8,542 nucleotides of DNA, from the NCBI GenBank assembly GCA_002403295.1, contig DHHN01000092.1, positions 1,609 to 10,150 of the forward strand, in the 5' to 3' direction. The translations under genes were made by a program, and so were the position numbers. This DNA comes from a bacterium UBP1_UBA4771 (GTDB taxonomy: Bacteria; Krumholzibacteriota; Krumholzibacteriia; Krumholzibacteriales; Krumholzibacteriaceae). Under the pieces are notes generated by a model, which saw nothing but the letters and a program-made list of their open reading frames with translations, did not search any database and was not told where the DNA came from. The number at the start of each line of letters is the position of its first letter. Within the stretch, counting starts at the first letter, position 1. Below are positions 1-5,356 of the stretch, one piece after another.

Positions 1-501
1 GCTCGCGCCCATGGCGAATCCGTTGATGATGACGGGGTTCCTCGTGAACACGAAGAAGAAGCCGAGGCCGACGATGCCGAGGGCGGCGACGCTGAGCCCC
101 ATCACCGAGCCGCCGCGGAACGCGATGAGGAGCGCCCGCGCCACCCCGCCGTCGATCGCGCCCTGCGCGGTGCGCGCGTTGCTCCTCGTCGCCGCCTCCA
201 TGCCGAGGAGACCCGCGCCCATGGAGCACAGCGCCCCGGAGAGAAACGCGACCGCCGTCCAAATGCCGAGCAGGATCGCAAGCGCGACGAACACGATCGC
301 GATGAATAGGGAGATGATCGAATATTCGCGTCTCAGAAAGACGAACGCCCCGTGGTGCACGCGGTCGCTGAGCTTCCGCATGATCTCGTTGCCGGCCGGT
401 TTCTTCATGATCGAAAAATAGGTGAGCACGGCGACGATCATCCCGGCCACGCCGAGCCACGGGATCCAATCCGTCAGCCGCTCGAGCAGTTCGACCTGCA
501 T
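1..501 (-). CDS. hppA: Membrane-bound ion-translocating pyrophosphatase, N-terminal part (cut by window edge)
   Basis: The first 167 codons are present; the 3' part lies beyond position 1. The family hydrolyses cytoplasmic pyrophosphate and uses the energy to pump H+ or Na+ across the inner membrane. What is seen: a hydrophobic helix at about residues 13-31, then GAFVFLRREYS at 51-61, which matches the family's GAMAFLKREY signature, hydrophobic helices at about 61-80 and 83-101, the ATRSNARTAQ stretch at 104-113 (family ATRANVRTA), and another long hydrophobic segment at about 130-152. The ATG at 501 is preceded by AGGAGG (511-516 on the plus strand) with a 9-base gap, which fixes the start. 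An upstream ATG overlapping this site (about 508) is in another frame and soon stops. The gene follows kbl on the same strand after 138 bases containing a possible promoter. The catalytic Asp-rich loops and the residue that decides K+ dependence lie outside the window, so ion type cannot be judged. Family identity is strong. Confidence 0.93.
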   Translation of the reverse strand, partial: MQVELLERLTDWIPWLGVAGMIVAVLTYFSIMKKPAGNEIMRKLSDRVHHGAFVFLRREYSIISLFIAIVFVALAILLGIWTAVAFLSGALCSMGAGLLGMEAATRSNARTAQGAIDGGVARALLIAFRGGSVMGLSVAALGIVGLGFFFVFTRNPVIINGFAMGAS

Positions 502-573
502 GCGAACATCCCTCCTCTAGCTCTCCCCGCGCGGCGCTACCTGCGCCGCCGCCTTGACGTAACAAATTGCAAT

Positions 574-603
574 GAAATAAGGTTAAAGAGCTCCGGCTGT
601 CAA
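574..603 (-). promoter_or_regulatory. Possible promoter for hppA
   Basis: Read on the minus strand, a perfect TTGACA (603-598) is followed after 18 bases by TATTTC (579-574), or after 17 bases by TTATTT. The surrounding 555-612 stretch is clearly AT-richer than the genes on both sides. The position between the kbl stop and the hppA start fits an independent promoter for hppA. The -10 box is poor (3 of 6 matches), so this is a tentative call. Confidence 0.4.
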
Positions 604-639
604 GATATTTCAAGCCCCGTCGCGACGGCCGGGGGAGCC

Positions 640-1839
640 TCACGCAACGACCCCGAGCTCCTTTCCAACCTTCATGAAGGCCGCGATCGCCCGGTCGAGG
701 TGCGCGCGCGTGTGCGCCGCCGAGATCTGCACGCGGATGCGCGCGGCGCCCTTCGGCACGACGGGATAGAAGAAACCGATCACGTAGATCCCCTCGGCGA
801 GCATCCGCGCGGCCATCTCCTGCGCGAGCTTCGCGTCGCCGAGCATGACGGGCACGATCGGATGCTCGCTCGGGATGATCTTGAACCCCGACGCCGCCAT
901 CTTCCCCCGAAAATAGGCGGTGTTCTCGCGAAGCCGATCGCGGAGCTCGCCGGTCGTCGAGAGGAGCTCGAGCGCCTTGATCGAGGCGGCGGTGAGCGCC
1001 GGGGCGAGCGTGTTCGAAAAGAGGTAGGGGCGCGAGCGCTGCCGCAGAAGGTCGACGATCTCGCGCCGCCCGGTGGTGAAGCCGCCGGAGGCGCCGCCGA
1101 GCGCCTTGCCGAGCGTCGATGTGATGACGTCCACGCGGCCGAGCGCGCCGCAGTGCTCGACGGCGCCGCGCCCCGTCGGGCCGAAGAAGCCCGTCGCGTG
1201 CGAGTCGTCGACCATGACGATCGCGCCGCAGCGTTCGGCGATGTCGCAGATCTCGTCCACCTTCGCGACGATTCCGTCCATCGAGAAGACGCCGTCCGTG
1301 GCGATCATGATGCGTTTCGCGCCGGCGCCCTTCGCCTCGTCGAGCTTCGCGCGCAGATCGTTCATGTCGTTGTTCTCGTACCGATAGCGTTTCGCCTTGC
1401 AGAGCCTGATGCCGTCGATGATGGAGGCGTGGTTGAGGGCGTCGCTCACGACGGCGTCCTCCTCGCCGAGCAGCACCTCGAAGAGGCCGCCGTTCGCGTC
1501 GAAGCAGGAGGTGTAGAGGATCGCGTCTTCCGTCTCGAAGAAGGCGGCGATGGCGCGCTCGAGCTTCTTGTGTATATCCTGCGTGCCGCAGATGAAGCGC
1601 ACGGACGAGAGACCGAATCCATGCGTCCGCATCGCCGCGCACGCGGCCTCGATGAGCTCGCGGTTATTCGCGAGTCCGAGATAATTGTTGGCGCAGAAAT
1701 TGAGCACTTCCTGCCCGTTTTCCACCCTGATTTCCGGGCGCTGCTCGGTGACGATCACGCGTTCCACCTTGTACAACCCGGCGTCCCTGATCTCGTCGAG
1801 CGTCTTGCGCAGTTCGGATTGGAGCGACGGTTGATACAT
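640..1839 (-). CDS. kbl: Glycine C-acetyltransferase (2-amino-3-ketobutyrate CoA ligase)
   Basis: A PLP-dependent enzyme of the alpha-oxoamine synthase family, cytoplasmic. It cleaves 2-amino-3-ketobutyrate with CoA to glycine and acetyl-CoA, the second step of threonine breakdown. The protein is 399 residues, against 398 for E. coli Kbl as I recall it, and aligns end to end. Visible motifs: NFCANNYLGLAN at 47-58, SVRFICGTQDIHK at 79-91, SCFDANGGLFE at 111-121, DALNHASIIDG at 133-143 (H137 stacks on the cofactor in the family), TDGVFSMDG at 181-189, VDDSHATGF at 210-218 (D211 contacts the pyridine nitrogen), and TLGKALGGASGG at 242-253 with K245 as the Schiff-base lysine. FFYPVVPKG at 356-364 and R369 close the active site. 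The ATG at 1839 has AAGGAG (1850-1855) 10 bases upstream. It follows the threonine dehydrogenase gene by 42 bases, so both are probably on one mRNA. The Kbl-specific motifs separate it from the related AONS (BioF) and ALAS enzymes. Confidence 0.96.
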   Translation of the reverse strand: MYQPSLQSELRKTLDEIRDAGLYKVERVIVTEQRPEIRVENGQEVLNFCANNYLGLANNRELIEAACAAMRTHGFGLSSVRFICGTQDIHKKLERAIAAFFETEDAILYTSCFDANGGLFEVLLGEEDAVVSDALNHASIIDGIRLCKAKRYRYENNDMNDLRAKLDEAKGAGAKRIMIATDGVFSMDGIVAKVDEICDIAERCGAIVMVDDSHATGFFGPTGRGAVEHCGALGRVDVITSTLGKALGGASGGFTTGRREIVDLLRQRSRPYLFSNTLAPALTAASIKALELLSTTGELRDRLRENTAYFRGKMAASGFKIIPSEHPIVPVMLGDAKLAQEMAARMLAEGIYVIGFFYPVVPKGAARIRVQISAAHTRAHLDRAIAAFMKVGKELGVVA

Positions 1840-1881
1840 CGGCCTCTCTCTCCTTCTCGCGGCGGCGCCGCTGCCGGCTCC

Positions 1882-2850
1882 TCAGAGCACGTTCGCTTCG
1901 CTTCGATCGCGCAGGACGGCGATCATGTCGGCCGTCATGCGCGGCAGATCGTAGTCGGGCGCCCAGTCCCATTCCTCGCGCGCAGCGCGGTCGTCCATCC
2001 AGTTCGGCCATGAATCGGCGATCGCCTGCCGCATCTCGTCCACCTTGTAGTCCATGACGAATTCGGGGATGTGCTTCCGGATCTCCGCGGCGAGCACCTC
2101 GGGTGTGAAATGCATCGCCGTCACGTTGAAGGAGTTCCGGTGGCGAAGGCGCGAGGGATCCGCCTCCATGACCATGATCGCGGCCTTGATCGCGTCGGGC
2201 ATGTACATCATGTCGAGGGAGGTGTCGCCACGCAGTATGCAGGCGTAGCGCTTCCTCTTGATCGCTTCGTAAAAAATGGTCACCGCGTAATCGGTCGTTC
2301 CGCCGCCGGGCGGCGTTACGTTCGATATGATGCCGGGGAAGCGGACGCCTCGCGTGTCGACCCCGTACCGCTTGTGAAAATAATCGCAGAGCAGCTCGCC
2401 CGAAACCTTCGTCACGCCGTACATCGTGTTCGGCCGCTGGATCGCGTCCTGCGGCGTGCCGTCGAGCGGCGTCGTGGGGCCGAACGCGCCGATGGAGCTC
2501 GGGAAGAAGACGGCGCACCGCCGCGTGCGCGCCGCCTCGAGCACGTAAAAGAGGCCGTCCATGTTGATATGCCAGGCCTTGAGCGGCGCCATCTCGGCGA
2601 TCGCCGAGAGCACGGCGGCGAGGTGGTACACCGTGTCGATACGGTGTCTCTCGAGGGCCGCGTCGATCTGCTCGGGCTTCATCACGTCGAGCGGTTCGAA
2701 GGCCACGCGTCCGTCGAAGACGCTCCGGTCGTCCTTGAGGTCGGTTGCGACGACGTTGTCGTAGCCGTATCGCTCGCAGAGCGCGGTCGTGAGCTCCGAT
2801 CCGATCTGCCCGAGGGCGCCCGTGACGAGTACTCTTCTCGTGATCTTCAT
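1882..2850 (-). CDS. L-threonine 3-dehydrogenase, short-chain (SDR/epimerase-like) type
   Basis: Oxidises L-threonine to 2-amino-3-ketobutyrate with NAD+; cytoplasmic, first step of the threonine-to-glycine route. The protein is 322 residues with an extended-SDR layout: Rossmann motif GALGQIG at 11-17, acidic residue D37 after the second strand (ATDLKD, NAD rather than NADP preference), LAAVLSAIAE at 77-86, FPSSIGAFGP at 116-125 with the catalytic serine region, and Y144-x3-K148 in MYGVTKVSGELL. The stretch RGVRFPGIIS at 167-176 and PGGGTTDYAV at 181-190 are characteristic of SDR-type threonine dehydrogenases and distinguish them from UDP-glucose epimerases. It is unrelated to the zinc-dependent MDR-type Tdh of E. 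coli. The ATG at 2850 is chosen because MKITRRVLVTG is the normal Rossmann N-terminus and GGGGAG (2854-2859) lies 3 bases upstream, a rather tight spacing. The frame stays open to 2970, but that extension is low-complexity and unlike the family. Pairing with kbl makes the substrate assignment strong. Confidence 0.93.
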   Translation of the reverse strand: MKITRRVLVTGALGQIGSELTTALCERYGYDNVVATDLKDDRSVFDGRVAFEPLDVMKPEQIDAALERHRIDTVYHLAAVLSAIAEMAPLKAWHINMDGLFYVLEAARTRRCAVFFPSSIGAFGPTTPLDGTPQDAIQRPNTMYGVTKVSGELLCDYFHKRYGVDTRGVRFPGIISNVTPPGGGTTDYAVTIFYEAIKRKRYACILRGDTSLDMMYMPDAIKAAIMVMEADPSRLRHRNSFNVTAMHFTPEVLAAEIRKHIPEFVMDYKVDEMRQAIADSWPNWMDDRAAREEWDWAPDYDLPRMTADMIAVLRDRSEANVL

Positions 2851-2940
2851 ACGCTCCCCGTTACGCGTCGATTGTGATGCCCGGCACCTGCTCCCCCGCG
2901 GCGGACCGTGGCCGGACGGACGCCCGCTCGCGGACGCCGT

Positions 2941-2970
2941 AAAGTAGCACCGGGGCCGCGCGGCGGTCAA
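2941..2970 (-). promoter_or_regulatory. Possible promoter for the threonine dehydrogenase-kbl operon
   Basis: On the minus strand, TTGACC (2970-2965, 5 of 6 matches to the -35 consensus) is followed after 18 bases by TACTTT (2946-2941, 3 of 6). This would give a leader of roughly 85 bases before the ATG at 2850. I see no riboswitch-like fold or leader peptide in the leader. Its spacing resembles the candidate upstream of hppA, but both -10 boxes are weak. Confidence is low. Confidence 0.3.
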
Positions 2971-2985
2971 ACGGCATTTTGCCGT
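2971..2985 (-). terminator. Short hairpin just after the metallopeptidase stop, possible weak terminator
   Basis: ACGGCA at one side and TGCCGT at the other form a perfect 6-bp inverted repeat with a 3-base loop, starting two bases after the stop codon of the metallopeptidase gene. On the minus strand it is followed by TTTGACC, so the T run is only three bases. It could be a weak terminator or an mRNA 3'-end stabiliser. The stem is short, and it sits directly against the candidate -35 box of the next gene. Confidence 0.3.
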
Positions 2986-2986
2986 G

Positions 2987-5092
2987 TCACTTCCGCGCGC
3001 CCTTCCTCGAAACGATCTTCAGGGCGTCGGCCGTCTCCGCGAGGAGCGCCTCCGCCCCGACGGGCGAACCCGTCGCGTTGCGCATCCAGAGATCGGGAAG
3101 CACGGCGCCGAAGGTCGCCATACGCTCGAACTCCGGCCCGATCGATCCCGCCTCCGCGACCTTCTTCTCTATTTGCGCCGAGATGAGGTGCCCCATGGGA
3201 TAGTCCGGCAGATACAGGTACGAGTCGATCATGTGCGAGTAGACCGCGAGAAGAACGACGTCCTTTTTCCGGAACACGGGGGCGTAGTAGCGGTTCCATA
3301 CGCCCTTCGCGATCCCGAGGACGGCGTCCCTGAGCTCGGCGGGTGTCGCGTCCGGGTGCTCGTACATCCAGTGCCACACCGCCATGTCCACGAGCGAGAC
3401 GCCCGCGATCTCGTACGTTCCCCAGAAATCGTTCAGCACGCGCATCGCCTCGCCCGTTTCGTCCGAAGCGACCGGGAGGTCGAGGAGCGCGAGGTCGCGC
3501 GCCTGAAACAGAAACGCGAACGCCTCGGTGAACGCCGTGTTCGGCACGCCCTGCAGGAGCGTGTGATCGACGTCGTTTATCGAGAGCACCTGCTCGACGT
3601 TGTGGCCCAGCTCGTGAATCGCGATGTTGAACCCCTTGTAGTCCATCCCGCCGGGGCGCACGCGCGTCCGGAGGCGCGCCGTGCCCCCCTTCATCCCGGC
3701 CCCCGACGCGTGACCCGAGCCCCGCGCCGGCTCGACGGCGATGTGGCGCGCGATGTACTCCGCGCGGCCGCGGTCGAATCCGAGCTTCACGAGGATGTTC
3801 GGAATGTCGCGCTCGAATGCCTCGGGCGTCGGATATTTCGCCGCGACGATCCCATCGAGCTCTTCCCCGCTCCGGGGGCTCGCGGGCCGGAAGCCGCTGT
3901 ACCAGATGTCGTACGGCTCGAGGGAACGGCCGAGCCGTTGCTCGATGAGACGGGCCACCTTCGAAACGAGCGGCGACGAACAGACCTGCTCGAGCATCGC
4001 GCGCACGCGCTCCTCGGGGATCTCGCGGCTCTCGTCGAACCGCCGCGCGATGAGCGTCGGCGCCGTCGGCGAGTACGGATCGACGAGGCGCGACGCCTTG
4101 AACGTCGAAAGGAGCGTCGCGTAGCGGGTGTCGGGTTCGCGCTCGTTCGTGGCGGAGACGTCGGGCTCCACGTCAGCGTCCTTCACTGCCGCCGCCGCGA
4201 CCTCGTTCGTGTACGGATTCCAATCGACGGCGGGGTTGTCGACGACGGCGCGCGGAATCGTCTGCGTGACGATCCGCTCCATGACCTTCATGATCATGCG
4301 CTGCTTCGCCGGCCCCGCGGCCGCGTCGCGGTAATTCGCCTTGAGCTCGTCTCGGAGGTTCCAGTGCGTGAGCAGCCGCATGCCCGCGGGAAAGAGCCTC
4401 GCCCCGGCGTCGTCGAGGAGATGATGCATCCAGATGTTGTAGCTCGCGACGTAGGCGTCGGCGCCGGCGGAGATCTTCGCGACGGCGAGGTTCACGCTCG
4501 CCGGCACCCGCCGCGAGAAACGCTGCGCGAGCCGAACCTCCGCCCACTCCCTCCTGCTCCAGCCGGCGCCCTTGGCGACGCGCTCCTCGAGCGTCGTGAG
4601 CGGGAAGTTGAGCAGGGCGACGAAACTGATCTTGTTCGCGAAGAAATCGTCGCTGACGTGCGCCGACGGGGAGTATCCCGCGAAGATCTCGTCGACGGGG
4701 AGTATCGGTCCGAGATCGAGGTCCGCCTGGCGCCGCAGCTCGGTGCCGATCTCGTGCATGTGCCCGTCGAGCTTGTCGAACACGCGTTCGAAACGCTCGA
4801 AGATCGCGTCGCGCGTCGCCGCGTCTCCGGCGAAGCTCGCGCGGACGAACTCCTCGAATACGGCCCGGTCGCCGTCCTCCGCCCGCCAGAACGACGCGAC
4901 CTGCTCCATGCCTCTTCGCGCCGAAGCGCGCGCGCCGTCTCCGTATTTCGCCGCAAGCTCGGTCTCGAGCCCGGCGACGGCGACCCCCATCCACGACGGA
5001 CGCTCGGACTGGGCGCGCGCCGGCGCCGCGCCGCACGCGCAGAAGGCGACGAGGCCGAGCGCGAGGCAGGCGAGGATTCTCATCTCGTTCAT
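2987..5092 (-). CDS. Exported HELGH zinc metallopeptidase, gluzincin of M3/M2-like type
   Basis: Probably a zinc peptidase acting in the periplasm or outside the cell; the substrate is unknown. The 701-residue protein opens with a Sec signal peptide: charged MNEMR, hydrophobic core at about 6-20, and APARA followed by Q, with likely cleavage after A27. No lipobox is seen (F precedes the first core Cys). The zinc site is HELGH at 493-497 (H493 and H497 ligands, E494 general base). E523 in FTEAFAF is the likely third ligand, 29 residues after E494, close to the spacing in M3 and M2 peptidases and longer than in thermolysin. A glycine-rich edge strand (about 456-472) precedes the helix, as in M3 enzymes. 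Y625, Y627, Y631 and H635 near the C-terminus are candidates for transition-state stabilising residues. The ATG at 5092 has AAGGAG six bases upstream; an in-frame ATG at 5113 has no such site and would weaken the signal peptide. The start is close to and divergent from the secreted-protein operon. The class is firm; the exact family is not, and the protease role is inferred from the motif. Confidence 0.82.
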   Translation of the reverse strand: MNEMRILACLALGLVAFCACGAAPARAQSERPSWMGVAVAGLETELAAKYGDGARASARRGMEQVASFWRAEDGDRAVFEEFVRASFAGDAATRDAIFERFERVFDKLDGHMHEIGTELRRQADLDLGPILPVDEIFAGYSPSAHVSDDFFANKISFVALLNFPLTTLEERVAKGAGWSRREWAEVRLAQRFSRRVPASVNLAVAKISAGADAYVASYNIWMHHLLDDAGARLFPAGMRLLTHWNLRDELKANYRDAAAGPAKQRMIMKVMERIVTQTIPRAVVDNPAVDWNPYTNEVAAAAVKDADVEPDVSATNEREPDTRYATLLSTFKASRLVDPYSPTAPTLIARRFDESREIPEERVRAMLEQVCSSPLVSKVARLIEQRLGRSLEPYDIWYSGFRPASPRSGEELDGIVAAKYPTPEAFERDIPNILVKLGFDRGRAEYIARHIAVEPARGSGHASGAGMKGGTARLRTRVRPGGMDYKGFNIAIHELGHNVEQVLSINDVDHTLLQGVPNTAFTEAFAFLFQARDLALLDLPVASDETGEAMRVLNDFWGTYEIAGVSLVDMAVWHWMYEHPDATPAELRDAVLGIAKGVWNRYYAPVFRKKDVVLLAVYSHMIDSYLYLPDYPMGHLISAQIEKKVAEAGSIGPEFERMATFGAVLPDLWMRNATGSPVGAEALLAETADALKIVSRKGARK

Positions 5093-5098
5093 CGTACG

Positions 5099-5104
5099 CT
5101 CCTT
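5099..5104 (-). promoter_or_regulatory. Ribosome binding site that sets the metallopeptidase start
   Basis: AAGGAG on the minus strand, six bases before the ATG at 5092. It lies downstream of the alternative in-frame ATG at 5113, so it can serve only the later start. That start also gives a cleaner signal peptide. Confidence 0.8.
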
Positions 5105-5277
5105 GTCGAACATCGGTCCGTGCGCAGGCCGCGGCGGAGGGACGGACCGCAGCGTCCCGCGCGCTTACGACTATAAAGATGGGATTGTAGAGCATGCGCC
5201 GCTCGCGCTCCATAAGAAATTCGAGCGAAACGACGCCGCAAAACGAAAAATAGCATGCCCGGCCGCCGCCGTTTATG

Positions 5278-5286
5278 TGATATAAT
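5278..5286 (+). promoter_or_regulatory. Extended -10 promoter element for the secreted-protein operon
   Basis: TGATATAAT combines a perfect TATAAT with the TGn extension of extended -10 promoters. No recognisable -35 hexamer lies 16-18 bases upstream, where the sequence is GC-rich, which fits an extended -10 that does not need one. Transcription would begin near 5293, giving a leader of about 64 bases before the GTG at 5357. Confidence 0.5.
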
Positions 5287-5342
5287 GATATATAGATACA
5301 TGGGAATATTTCCGATTTTCGTGTCCAAGTGTGCACCTCGCC

Positions 5343-5349
5343 AAGGAGG
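5343..5349 (+). promoter_or_regulatory. Ribosome binding site that sets the GTG start of the repeat protein
   Basis: AAGGAGG lies seven bases before GTG at 5357. The frame remains open upstream to an ATG at 5255, but that extension overlaps the likely promoter and would bury the signal peptide 34 residues inside. The GTG places a hydrophobic signal sequence right at the N-terminus. Confidence 0.85.
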
Positions 5350-5356
5350 CATCGCC

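Larger units (their letters stand above)
5093..5356. other. Divergent intergenic region between metallopeptidase and secreted-protein operon
   Basis: This 264-base spacer holds the leaders of two genes pointing away from each other. The left part (5093-5165) is GC-rich. From about 5166 to 5330 the sequence is much richer in A and T, with AAAACGAAAAATAG at 5240-5253 and a TA-rich run at 5281-5295. A rightward extended -10 lies at 5278-5286. For the leftward gene, only weak -10-like boxes are seen on the minus strand (TACAAT at 5189-5184, TATAGT at 5175-5170), with no matching -35. No small gene, tRNA or riboswitch was recognised here. Confidence 0.6.

Noticed and set aside
612..640. GC-rich inverted repeat after kbl (palindrome CCGTCGCGACGG at 617-628) as a terminator
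   Set aside because: A stem can be drawn, but the following minus-strand sequence CTTGAAATATC has no T run, so a rho-independent terminator is not supported.
352..2013. Plus-strand open frame (553 codons) across hppA, kbl and the dehydrogenase
   Set aside because: It spans three well-supported minus-strand genes and their spacers, and its product has no family features.
2851..2970. 40-codon N-terminal extension of the threonine dehydrogenase
   Set aside because: The Rossmann fold begins at the ATG at 2850, which has its own GGGGAG; the extension is Arg/Gly/Ser-rich and covers the likely promoter.
2984..5176. Long plus-strand open frame (730 codons) opposite the metallopeptidase
   Set aside because: It mirrors the minus-strand gene almost exactly, its product is an Arg/Asp/Glu/Val-rich low-complexity sequence with no domains, and it is the expected antisense shadow in GC-rich DNA.
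4173..5336. Minus-strand open frame of 387 codons overlapping the metallopeptidase N-terminus and the divergent spacer
   Set aside because: It is in another frame from the clear HELGH gene, very Arg-rich, and has no support beyond being open.
5255..5356. 34-codon N-terminal extension of the repeat protein
   Set aside because: It would place the signal peptide internally and would begin upstream of the TATAAT element; AAGGAGG before GTG at 5357 is a better start.
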